Positions 1 to 6,493 of a stretch of DNA of 7,245 nucleotides are shown here, piece by piece. The translations under genes were made by a program, and so were the position numbers. Numbering within the stretch: the stretch's first letter is position 1; every line of letters starts with the position of its first letter. Under the pieces are notes generated by a model. The model was not told the DNA's origin, did not search any database, and saw only the letters and a list, made by a program, of their open reading frames with translations. This stretch comes from Pseudomonadota bacterium (GTDB lineage Bacteria; Desulfobacterota; Anaeroferrophillalia; Anaeroferrophillales; Anaeroferrophillaceae): NCBI GenBank assembly GCA_011042595.1, contig DQWO01000238.1:1-7245 (forward strand), written 5' to 3'.

Positions 1-1
1 C

Positions 2-379
2 CGGGGTTTTCTGGTCCTGTTGGGAGCAGCTAAAGGTGACGGTGCTGCCGATGTTGATTATATGATCAGGAAAATCAGTAGCTTGCGTATTTTTGCTAAT
101 GAGCAGGGAAAGATGAGCCGTTCCCTGGTGGATGTGGAAGGTGAGGTCCTGCTGGTTCCCCAGTTTACGCTTTTCGGTGATGTGCGCAAAGGAACCCGTC
201 CCTCATTTTTTGGGGCGGCTGATGCGGCAACCGGAAAACAGTTGTACCTGGAGGTTTTGGAAGGCCTGCAACAGCAGGGAATTCCTGCCTGCGGTGGTAG
301 GTTTCAGGAAATGATGGAAGTGAAATTGATTAATGATGGACCGGTTACTATTCTATTGGACAGCCGAAAACAGTTTTAG
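2..379 (+). CDS. dtd: D-aminoacyl-tRNA deacylase, 3' part (5' end outside window)
   Basis: The product hydrolyses D-aminoacyl-tRNAs (for example D-Tyr-tRNA) in the cytoplasm, recycling tRNA mischarged with D-amino acids. The open frame runs from the window edge, with no stop, to a TAG at 377-379. About 125 residues are visible against a family length of about 145-150, so roughly the first 25 residues are missing. A TTG at 20 falls inside the conserved strand (GFLVLLG) and is not the real start. Visible family landmarks are the SLRIF and GKM segments, the active-site strand PQFTL (158-172), the following DVRKGTRPSF, and the C-terminal NDGPVT (332-349), which is the Gly-cisPro motif that rejects L-aminoacyl substrates. 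The active-site strand is normally SQ-x-T-L; here the serine is proline, while Gln and Thr are kept. No gene follows for 665 bases, so this is probably the last gene of its transcription unit. Confidence 0.93.
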   Translation, partial: RGFLVLLGAAKGDGAADVDYMIRKISSLRIFANEQGKMSRSLVDVEGEVLLVPQFTLFGDVRKGTRPSFFGAADAATGKQLYLEVLEGLQQQGIPACGGRFQEMMEVKLINDGPVTILLDSRKQF

Positions 380-384
380 TGCCT

Positions 385-430
385 TACCCCTGAAAGGCTG
401 TCGCTCTTTTCAGTACCCCCTTGAGGGGTA
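385..430 (+). terminator. Hairpin cluster after dtd, possible weak terminator
   Basis: CTGAAA (390-395) can pair with TTTCAG (408-413). TACCCC (414-419) can pair with GGGGTA (425-430) around a 5-nt loop. A second TACCCC at 385-390 could compete for the same GGGGTA. The pair lies 6 to 50 bases after the dtd stop, which suits 3'-end formation. It is followed by A-rich sequence rather than a T-run, so it is not a canonical intrinsic terminator and may only protect the transcript end. Confidence 0.35.
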
Positions 431-459
431 TAAAAAACAAGAAATTGTCGGAAATACAT

Positions 460-592
460 TCAGGATGTTCGGGCTTAGCTCATAGCGGTATTGGCCGCCG
501 AACGAATCACACGATGTGATTCGTGGCGGACGCCTCGGAGCGGCACACGATGTGCCGCGAGAATGAGCGAGAGCCATGCCGGAACATCCTGA
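460..592. repeat. Large inverted-repeat element with two twin hairpins (three-way junction)
   Basis: The ends are a perfect 11-bp inverted repeat: TCAGGATGTTC (460-470) with GAACATCCTGA (582-592). Inside it, GGCT (472-475) pairs with AGCC (572-575), and GCTCAT (478-483) pairs with ATGAGC (563-568), continuing the same stalk. The interior holds two side-by-side hairpins. Hairpin 1 is CCGCC (495-499) plus ACGAATCAC (502-510) pairing with GTGATTCGT (516-524) plus GGCGG (525-529). Hairpin 2 is GCGGCAC (540-546) pairing with GTGCCGC (552-558). Both have the same loop, ACGAT, inside the same 11-mer CACACGATGTG, although their stems differ. The layout resembles a dispersed palindromic element (REP/BIME or MITE-like) or a structured RNA. 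Which of these it is cannot be decided from one copy, and the strand is undetermined. Confidence 0.65.
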
Positions 593-691
593 TACCCTGA
601 TTTGGGTTGCGGGCGTTAAGCTCGCGTTAGATTGTAGTGTATGTTTGGCAATACAACTCAGAAATTTGAGTTAAGGAAGATAAATAATATC

Positions 692-766
692 CAGCTGCGC
701 GAAAATTTTTTCCGCAAATTTTGCGCATGCGAAAAAATTGCGGAGCGGTTTCATGCTTTTCAGCTG
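692..766. repeat. AT-rich palindromic block bounded by CAGCTG
   Basis: CAGCTG stands at both ends (692-697 and 761-766), itself a palindrome and so also a terminal inverted repeat. Bases 712-743 form an imperfect inverted repeat: CCGCAA pairs with TTGCGG, then TTTT with AAAA, around the perfect palindrome CGCATGCG (724-731), giving 13 of 15 pairs. A competing fold pairs GCGC plus AAAATTT (697-700, 702-708) with AAATTTTGCGC (716-726). The dense overlapping dyads in non-coding DNA suggest a second small repeat or a protein-binding or structured region. No coding potential is seen. Confidence 0.45.
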
Positions 767-948
767 ACCTGTATTCTAGTTTAGGTTTTTAAAAGTCGCC
801 AAGGATGATCATTCGGATGATAGTGGAGAACTCCATAACTCTATAATTGCCTGGTTTTTATTGCATTTTCTATCTGTTTGCAACTTGACAATGAAAGATG
901 TCTGATTTCCGGCCGGTAACCATGAAAAAATATAATTTTTTTTGTATC

Positions 949-964
949 TGGAATAATTATTGCA
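949..964 (+). promoter_or_regulatory. Candidate sigma-54 (-24/-12) promoter for cooS
   Basis: TGG (949-951) and TTGCA (960-964) match the -24 and -12 cores of sigma-54 promoters, with the diagnostic GG and GC separated by exactly 10 bases. The bases between (AATAATTA) lack the usual CAC-R after TGG, so the match is partial. Transcription would start near 975, leaving a leader of about 70 bases, and a small hairpin GGCA/TGCC (965-968 with 975-978) sits at that point. No activator-binding site is identified. A TATAAT at 931-936 is an alternative sigma-70 -10 box but has no good -35 at the right distance. Confidence 0.3.
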
Positions 965-1044
965 GGCATATTTCTGCCGTTTATAGGTGAGGCAATTTTT
1001 TATTGAACGAATAATATCTAAACAACGCTATCAAGGAGGTAGTA

Positions 1045-3009
1045 ATGGCCAAAGAATTGAACATTCAGGAAGCTAGTATCTGTGAAACCACTCTTCAGAT
1101 GTTGGAAAAAGCAAAAAAAGATGGAGTCCAGACTTGTTTTGATCGGGCAAATGATATGTCCGCCTGTCCCATTGGCGATAAATCCGCCTGTTGTAAAAAC
1201 TGTTCCATGGGGCCCTGTCGTTTGAGCCCGAAAGATCCCTATGCGAAAAAAGGCGTCTGCGGAGCTACTATTGATACTATCCAGGCCCGTAACTTTGCCC
1301 GCATGGTTGTTAGTGGTGCTGCCGCCCATACTGACCACGGGATGGCAATGCTGGACCTGTTTAAAGAAGTTGTCCATGGAAAAATTACCGATTACACCAT
1401 TAAGGATGTTGACAAACTGAAATATGTCTGCAGTGAAATTGATATTCCCACCACTGTTGAAGTGGACGGAGAAGTTAAGGATCGCGATGTTAAAGAGATG
1501 GCCCTGGAGTTGGCTGAAGAGCTGGAACGAACCTACACCCAGGTGGAAGGTGAAATTCCGTTCATGAAGCGGGTGCCGGAAAAAACTCTGGAGGACTGGA
1601 GAGAACTGGGCATTGTCCCCCGTGGAGCCATGCGTGAGCTGATGGAGATGATGCACCGCACCCATATCGGGGTTGATCAGCATTATGAGAATATTGCTCA
1701 GCAGTTCCAGCGCACAGCACTGTCCGATGGCTGGGGTGGTTCTATGGTGGCCACCGAGCTGTCTGATATTCTCTATGGGACTCCGAAAGCCATCCATGCC
1801 ATGACCGATATGGGTTGCCTGGATGAAGAGTCCGTCAACGTTATCATTCACGGCCATGAGCCCAACTTGTTTGAATCGATGATCGATGCCTGCAACGACC
1901 CGAAGAATATCGAAAAAGCCAAGGCTGCCGGTGCCAAGGGTATCGTCCTGGGCGGTATGTGTTGTTCCGGGGCTGAAGTAATGATGCGTCATGGGATACC
2001 CCATATCGGTAACTTCCTTTCTGCTGAACCGGTTATTGTCACCGGAGCTGTTGATGCCATGGGTGTTGATATCCAGTGTATCATGCAGGGTCTGGCACCG
2101 CTGGCCGAGTGCTATGGCACCAGGTTTGTGACCACCAACACCAGGGCTCATATTGAAGGTGCCGTCCATGTGCAATTGGAGGAAGATAATCCCCGCGAAT
2201 GTGTTGATACGATTGTTGACATGGCTATTGAGCGCTTCAAAAATCGCACTAAACCAGTGGAAATCCCCAAGCATAAGCAGATCAGTATTTCCGGGATTTC
2301 CCACGAATACATCAACTATGTTCTGGGTGGCACCTATCGTTCTTCCTACGTGCCGTTGAATGAGAACATCATCAACGGTCGCATCCGTGGGCTTGCCGGC
2401 GTTGTTGGTTGCACCAATCCCCGAGTCAAACATGACTGGGTCCACGTGGAAGTGGTCAAAGAGCTGATCAAAAATAATGTCCTGGTACTCCAGACCGGTT
2501 GTTCAGCCATCTCCTTGGCCAAGGCCGGCCTGATGGTTCCTGAAGCGGCCAAATTTTGTGGCGACGGCCTGGCGGAAGTATGTGAAACCACTGGTCTGCC
2601 ACCGGTGCTCAACGTTGGTTCCTGTGTTGACAACAGCCGTATCCTGATTGCTGCCGCCGAGGTGGTTAAAACCGGCGGCCTGGGCGACAGAATTTCTGAT
2701 GTGCCGGTGGCCGGTTCAGCGCCTGAATGGATGAGTGAAAAGGCTATCTCCATCGGTCAGTACTTTGTTTCCTCCGGGGTCTACACCGTGTTCGGCGCTA
2801 CCTTCCCGGTTACCGATAACACCAAGTTCAAAGATCTGCTCTTCAATGGTCTGGAAGAACAGCATGGCGGTATGTGGGATTTTGCCAAGGATCCATATGA
2901 ACATGCCCAGAAGATGATCGACCATATTGACAAGAAACGTGAAGCCCTGGGTATCCAGGAGAAGAAAGAGCGTAAACTCTTCGATATGGCTGACCGTCGC
3001 GAGCTGTAA
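1045..3009 (+). CDS. cooS: Anaerobic Ni-Fe carbon monoxide dehydrogenase, catalytic subunit
   Basis: The enzyme oxidises CO with water to CO2, two protons and two electrons, or runs in reverse, as a cytoplasmic homodimer. At 654 residues it is slightly longer than the usual 620-640. The N-terminal cysteines C41 and C49 (C-x7-C) match the D-cluster that bridges the dimer, and C50, C53, C58 and C72 match the B-cluster. C-cluster ligands are visible as the HGH motif (269-271), C307 of GMCCSGAE, C345, C456 (GCTNPR), C486 (QTGCS) and C527 (GSCVDN). H95 and K566 match the known acid-base/proton-transfer residues. The ATG is set by AAGGAGGT at 1033-1040, 4 bases upstream. A terminator follows 30 bases after the stop, so the gene is probably monocistronic. 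No cooF, cooC, hydrogenase or acsBCDE gene is adjacent here, so the redox partner and pathway cannot be read from context. Confidence 0.97.
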   Translation: MAKELNIQEASICETTLQMLEKAKKDGVQTCFDRANDMSACPIGDKSACCKNCSMGPCRLSPKDPYAKKGVCGATIDTIQARNFARMVVSGAAAHTDHGMAMLDLFKEVVHGKITDYTIKDVDKLKYVCSEIDIPTTVEVDGEVKDRDVKEMALELAEELERTYTQVEGEIPFMKRVPEKTLEDWRELGIVPRGAMRELMEMMHRTHIGVDQHYENIAQQFQRTALSDGWGGSMVATELSDILYGTPKAIHAMTDMGCLDEESVNVIIHGHEPNLFESMIDACNDPKNIEKAKAAGAKGIVLGGMCCSGAEVMMRHGIPHIGNFLSAEPVIVTGAVDAMGVDIQCIMQGLAPLAECYGTRFVTTNTRAHIEGAVHVQLEEDNPRECVDTIVDMAIERFKNRTKPVEIPKHKQISISGISHEYINYVLGGTYRSSYVPLNENIINGRIRGLAGVVGCTNPRVKHDWVHVEVVKELIKNNVLVLQTGCSAISLAKAGLMVPEAAKFCGDGLAEVCETTGLPPVLNVGSCVDNSRILIAAAEVVKTGGLGDRISDVPVAGSAPEWMSEKAISIGQYFVSSGVYTVFGATFPVTDNTKFKDLLFNGLEEQHGGMWDFAKDPYEHAQKMIDHIDKKREALGIQEKKERKLFDMADRREL

Positions 3010-3039
3010 TCCTTGTCAGCCCCTGAGTAAGTCTGTGAA

Positions 3040-3069
3040 AGCCCCCGGCATTTCTGCTGGGGGCTTTTT
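3040..3069 (+). terminator. Intrinsic terminator of cooS
   Basis: A 10-bp stem, AGCCCCCGGC (3040-3049) with GCTGGGGGCT (3056-3065), contains one G-T (G-U in RNA) pair and closes a 6-nt loop, ATTTCT. It runs directly into a T-run (3065-3069) followed by ATTTC. The AAA at 3038-3040 can extend pairing into the Ts. It starts 30 bases after the cooS stop and isolates cooS from proS. Confidence 0.93.
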
Positions 3070-3074
3070 ATTTC

Positions 3075-3101
3075 TTGACATCAACAGGTGAGTTTCATAA
3101 G
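3075..3101 (+). promoter_or_regulatory. Candidate sigma-70 promoter for proS operon
   Basis: A perfect -35 TTGACA (3075-3080) is followed after 15 bases by CATAAG (3096-3101), a 4-of-6 match to TATAAT. The spacer is shorter than the ideal 17. It lies just after the cooS terminator and about 90 bases before the proS ATG, where a promoter for the proS-ftsEX-envC unit is expected. The weak -10 keeps confidence low. Confidence 0.4.
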
Positions 3102-3124
3102 TAGTGTTGTCGGTTTTGTAAAAG

Positions 3125-3155
3125 CTCCATTGGCGGAGTACCTCCGCTGATTTTT
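3125..3155 (+). promoter_or_regulatory. Leader hairpin with T-run before proS, possible attenuator
   Basis: GCGGAG (3133-3138) pairs with CTCCGC (3142-3147) around a 3-nt loop, followed by TGA and five Ts (3151-3155), which is terminator-like. CTCC at 3125-3128 can instead pair with GGAG at 3135-3138, breaking the first hairpin, so two exclusive folds are possible. The T-run is short and no T-box consensus or leader peptide is visible. This could be an attenuator or simply a weak hairpin. Confidence 0.3.
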
Positions 3156-3193
3156 GCGATATGATGCGAACTTCATGAAGGAGTTGAATAGCA

Positions 3194-4936
3194 ATGCGTT
3201 TTTCCAGGATGTACATTCCCACATTAAAAGAAGATCCGACGGAAGCTGAGGTTATCAGTCATAAACTGATGCTGCGGGCCGGGATGATCCGCCGTCTGGC
3301 TGCCGGTATCTATGCCTATCTGCCATTGGGACTCATGGCTGTTCGCAATGTTGAGCGGATTGTCAGGGAGGAAATGAACCGGGCGGGGGCCCAGGAATTA
3401 TTGCTGCCGGGGGTTCAGCCGGCTGAGCTTTGGCAGGAAAGTGGCCGCTGGGAGCAGTATGGTAAGGAATTGCTTCGCTTTACCGATCGCCACCAGCGGG
3501 GATTCTGCCTCGGACCCACCCACGAAGAGGTGATTACTGACCTGGTCCGTCATGAAATACGTTCATATCGGCAGCTGCCGCTGAATCTCTACCAGATTCA
3601 GACCAAATTTCGGGATGAAATCAGGCCGCGCTTCGGGCTCATGCGGGGACGGGAATTTATCATGAAAGATGGTTACAGCTTTGATGTGGATGATCAGATG
3701 GCGGAAAAGAGTTACCATGTCATGTTTGCTGCCTATGGCCGGATTTTTAAACGCTGTGGACTTGATTTCCGCGCGGTTGAGGCGGATAGTGGTGCCATCG
3801 GCGGCAGTTTTTCCCATGAATTTGTGGTGTTGGCGAACTCGGGTGAAGATGGAGTGGCTACCTGCAGCAAATGCGACTATGCCGCCAATCTGGAAAAAGC
3901 TGAACGGGCTTGTCCCGCTCCCGAAGTGGGAGGGGGAGATCAAAATATTGTACCGGCTATGGAAGAAATATCGACCCCGGATTGTGGTACCATCGAGGAA
4001 GTGTGTGCCTTCTTGAAAATTGAACCGCGGAAAACCGTTAAATCCATGGTCTATGAAAGTGATCGGGGTTTGACTATGGTCGTAGTTAATGGTGCCCGGC
4101 AGGTGAGTGAGACTAAATTGAAAGCGCTCTTGGGAGTTCAATGGGTAGAATTGGCTGAAGAGAGCAGGATTGAGGAGGATTTTGCCGCTAGAATCGGATC
4201 TTTAGGGCCGGTGACGGTGAAGATAGAAGTTGTTGCTGATCAGGAAGTCGCGGGAATGTCATCACTGGTTTGCGGGGCCAATCGTGATGGTTTCCATTTA
4301 CAGCACGTGGTTTATGGTCGGGACTTTACCGCCTCTCAGGTTGGTGATGTGGTGGAAGTGCAGGCCGGTGATGCCTGCCCCCGCTGCGGCGCGGTGATGG
4401 AAGTGGTCCGGGGGATTGAGGTCGGGCATATTTTTAAGCTGGGGGTCAAATACAGTGAAGCTTTATCTGCCACCTTTCTGGACCAGCATGGCAAGGAAAA
4501 GTTGATGGTTATGGGTTGTTATGGAATCGGGATTGGCCGAACGGTAGCCGCTGCCATTGAGCAGAATTATGATGAACAGGGAATGATGCTTCCCTATGCC
4601 CTGTCCCCCTTTAAAGTTGCCTTGCTTTGTCTGGACACTAAAAATGAAGAGGTGGTGGCTTATTGTGACCGCTTGTATGCCAGCCTGCAGGAACGGGGTA
4701 TTGAGACCCTCTACGATGACCGGAATGAACGGCCGGGAATAAAATTCAAGGATGCCGATCTTATAGGTACACCTTTGAGGTTGACTGTTGGTCGAAAAGG
4801 TTTTGCCCGCGGCATCCTGGAGGTAAAAGAGCGCCGTGCGAGTGATAGTGTCGAGATTCCGATTGATGATGTAAACCAACTTTGGGAAATGATTGATAAA
4901 CTGGCTGCTCATGATCAGGGTATTTCATCTTTATAA
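3194..4936 (+). CDS. proS: Prolyl-tRNA synthetase, bacterial type with INS editing domain
   Basis: This class II synthetase joins proline to tRNA-Pro in the cytoplasm and clears mischarged Ala-tRNA-Pro through its inserted domain. It is 580 residues long, against 572 in E. coli. The catalytic core has motif 1 around residues 40-75, motif 2 FRDEIRPRFG from F139 (R140 is the conserved motif-2 arginine) and motif 3 GCYGIGIGR at about 441-449. Between motifs 2 and 3, residues of about 220-400 form the editing insertion, with the lysine-bearing KTVKS at 280-284. The anticodon-binding domain fills about 470-570. Cysteine pairs C224-x2-C227 and C395-x2-C398 flank the insertion and could form a structural metal site, which is an inference and absent from some homologues. 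GAAGGAG (3177-3183) sits 10 bases before the ATG. The 3' end overlaps ftsE by 26 bases. Confidence 0.97.
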   Translation: MRFSRMYIPTLKEDPTEAEVISHKLMLRAGMIRRLAAGIYAYLPLGLMAVRNVERIVREEMNRAGAQELLLPGVQPAELWQESGRWEQYGKELLRFTDRHQRGFCLGPTHEEVITDLVRHEIRSYRQLPLNLYQIQTKFRDEIRPRFGLMRGREFIMKDGYSFDVDDQMAEKSYHVMFAAYGRIFKRCGLDFRAVEADSGAIGGSFSHEFVVLANSGEDGVATCSKCDYAANLEKAERACPAPEVGGGDQNIVPAMEEISTPDCGTIEEVCAFLKIEPRKTVKSMVYESDRGLTMVVVNGARQVSETKLKALLGVQWVELAEESRIEEDFAARIGSLGPVTVKIEVVADQEVAGMSSLVCGANRDGFHLQHVVYGRDFTASQVGDVVEVQAGDACPRCGAVMEVVRGIEVGHIFKLGVKYSEALSATFLDQHGKEKLMVMGCYGIGIGRTVAAAIEQNYDEQGMMLPYALSPFKVALLCLDTKNEEVVAYCDRLYASLQERGIETLYDDRNERPGIKFKDADLIGTPLRLTVGRKGFARGILEVKERRASDSVEIPIDDVNQLWEMIDKLAAHDQGISSL

Positions 4937-5588
4937 AAATTACCTGCCTACTGTTGCTGTTTTGCAGGATGTTTCCTTTAAGCTTGAGGCGGGTGATTTC
5001 GTCTTTTTGACCGGCCCCAGCGGGGCGGGTAAAACCACTCTGCTGCGCCTGCTGTTTGCGGCCGAACGGCCGAAATCAGGCCAGATATTGATTAATGGAA
5101 AGAATATTACCAGCTTTTCCCGCCGCCGGATTGCCCATGTTCGCCGGTCCATCGGGGTAGTTTTTCAGGATTTCAAGCTCATCACCTACCGGACGGTATT
5201 TGATAATGTGGCCCTGGTGCTGGAAATTAGCGGAACTCCCCGGAATGAAATTAAAAAGCGGGTGTGGAAGGTGTTGAAACTGGTGGGTATTGAACAGAAA
5301 CTCTACCGTTATCCGCTGGAGTTGTCCGGAGGGGAGCAGCAGCGGGTGGCCATTGCCCGGGCGCTGGTTAATGAACCGCAGATTATCCTCGCGGATGAGC
5401 CCACCGGGAATCTTGATTTTGAGATTACCACCGAAATCATGAATATTTTAAATAATGTCAATGCCCAGGGAACGACGGTTATGCTGGCTACCCATAATCA
5501 GCTGCTGTTGCAGAAATTCAAGCGGAAAGTATTTACCCTGCATAACGGGATGCTGCACGAAGACGTTTTGCCCAAAGAAGATCAATGA
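4911..5588 (+). CDS. ftsE: Cell division ATP-binding protein FtsE
   Basis: This is the cytoplasmic ATPase of the FtsEX complex, which couples ATP hydrolysis to activation of septal cell-wall hydrolases. It is 225 residues long, the normal family size. Walker A is GPSGAGKTT (35-43, K41), the Q-loop Q86, the ABC signature LSGGEQQR (138-145), Walker B ILADE (159-163, catalytic E163), the D-loop NLD (167-169) and the switch H195. I chose ATG 4911 because the protein then begins [11 protein letters not shown], the usual FtsE start; an in-frame TTG at 4893 would add six atypical residues. No Shine-Dalgarno precedes 4911 and the start lies 26 bases inside the proS end, so expression probably depends on translational coupling to proS. 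The stop overlaps the ftsX start as ATGA. Confidence 0.96.
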   Translation: MIRVFHLYKNYLPTVAVLQDVSFKLEAGDFVFLTGPSGAGKTTLLRLLFAAERPKSGQILINGKNITSFSRRRIAHVRRSIGVVFQDFKLITYRTVFDNVALVLEISGTPRNEIKKRVWKVLKLVGIEQKLYRYPLELSGGEQQRVAIARALVNEPQIILADEPTGNLDFEITTEIMNILNNVNAQGTTVMLATHNQLLLQKFKRKVFTLHNGMLHEDVLPKEDQ

Positions 5589-6484
5589 ATATAACCTACC
5601 TCTATTATCTGCTAAAATCCACCTACCAGAATATTCGCCAGCACCTGGTTATTAATCTGATTTCCATTTTTACCATTACCTTTTCCCTGGTGATTTTTGG
5701 TTTATACTCATTCGGCTATCTGAATCTTAAGAAAACATTGGACGACTGGCGGACTGATTTCCAGGTGATAGTTTACCTGCAGGATTCAATTAGTCAAACG
5801 CAGCTAAAATCCCTTAAACATTTTTGTAAATCCCACCCGGTGGTTTCCCGGGTTGTTTACGTTGACAAGAATAAAGCGATGCAGCATTTCAGGCAATCGC
5901 TGGGAAAGGATTCCACCCTGTTGCAGGGACTTAAGGGTAACCCCCTGCCTGCCTCACTTGAACTGCAGCTGAAAAGCGAGGTGCAGGGTATGCAGGCGGT
6001 GGAAAGTCTTGTTGGCCGCATCAGACAGCAGCCTGGAGTGGATGAGTTACAGTATGGCCAGCAGTGGCTTAATCATTTTTTCTCAATTATGAGATTGCTG
6101 CATATATTTGGTCTGGGGGTTACCGGATTTCTCTTCTTTGTTACCATCTTCATCGTTTCGAATACGATCAAATTATCCTTTTATTCCCGCCGGGATGCCA
6201 TTGATATTATGGAGCTGGTGGGTGCGACCCGGTTTTATATTGCCATTCCTTATCTGCTGGAAGGGCTATTTCAGGGATTGATTGCTTCACTGCTGTCCGT
6301 TGCTGCCGTTTATGGTATTTATTACTATCTGGTTGCCTGGCTGCAGCGAAGTTTTCCCTTTCTTCAAGGGATGGTTTCTCTGACTTTTTTTACCCCCCGC
6401 ATGCTTGGTGGTTTTATAATTCTTGGAGTTTTGTTGGGGGGGCTGGGTTTCCTGGTATCTTTTAAATGGATAAGAGGAAATTGA
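5585..6484 (+). CDS. ftsX: Cell division protein FtsX
   Basis: This is the membrane partner of FtsE; its extracytoplasmic loop recruits EnvC-type activators. It has 299 residues with the expected topology: a short cytoplasmic N-terminus, TM1 about 21-46, a large periplasmic domain about 47-165, TM2 about 168-193, a cytoplasmic loop carrying the conserved family segment RRDAIDIMELVGATRFYIA (about 202-220), TM3 about 222-250 and TM4 about 273-294. The start codon overlaps the ftsE stop (ATGA at 5585-5588), the standard arrangement for stoichiometric production of an ABC pair. The envC-like gene begins 9 bases after its stop, in the same reading frame. Confidence 0.95.
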   Translation: MNITYLYYLLKSTYQNIRQHLVINLISIFTITFSLVIFGLYSFGYLNLKKTLDDWRTDFQVIVYLQDSISQTQLKSLKHFCKSHPVVSRVVYVDKNKAMQHFRQSLGKDSTLLQGLKGNPLPASLELQLKSEVQGMQAVESLVGRIRQQPGVDELQYGQQWLNHFFSIMRLLHIFGLGVTGFLFFVTIFIVSNTIKLSFYSRRDAIDIMELVGATRFYIAIPYLLEGLFQGLIASLLSVAAVYGIYYYLVAWLQRSFPFLQGMVSLTFFTPRMLGGFIILGVLLGGLGFLVSFKWIRGN

Positions 6485-6493
6485 TTTGGCATT

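Larger units (their letters stand above)
380..1044. other. 665-base non-coding gap between dtd and cooS
   Basis: I see no credible protein gene here on either strand. The gap holds a post-dtd hairpin pair (385-430), a large inverted-repeat element (460-592), a small hairpin AACTCA/TGAGTT (655-660 with 667-672), an AT-rich palindromic block (692-766), and two small dyads at 808-821 (ATCAT/ATGAT) and 824-835 (TGGAG/CTCCA). The sequence then becomes very AT-rich from about 836 to 1030, as expected for a promoter and leader region before cooS. The first half is repeat-like and the second half regulatory-like. No tRNA or rRNA is recognisable. Confidence 0.7.

Noticed and set aside
805..846. 13-residue mini-ORF upstream of cooS
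   Set aside because: The only purine-rich site (AAGG) touches the ATG directly, leaving no spacing, and the peptide has no regulatory pattern.
885..906. TTGACA (885-890) as a cooS -35 box, and GACA-N8-TGTC (887-902) as a CooA-like operator
   Set aside because: No acceptable -10 lies 16-18 bases downstream, and the half-sites point the opposite way to the TGTC-N-GACA arrangement known for CooA.
1018..2445. 475-codon open frame on the minus strand opposite cooS
   Set aside because: It is fully antisense to a clear CooS coding region, has no recognisable domain, is His/Gly/Asn-rich as expected from complementing conserved codons, and extends through the cooS start. It is a shadow frame.
3080..3193. 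T-box riboswitch before proS
   Set aside because: No T-box consensus (AGGGTGG-type) sequence or specifier-loop arrangement is visible in the short leader.
3016..3222. 68-codon minus-strand frame across the cooS-proS gap
   Set aside because: It runs through the cooS terminator and the proS ribosome-binding site and resembles no known protein.
4893..4910. TTG at 4893 as the ftsE start
   Set aside because: It adds INWLL before the family-typical MIR start and has no better ribosome-binding site; ATG 4911 fits the FtsE length and N-terminus.
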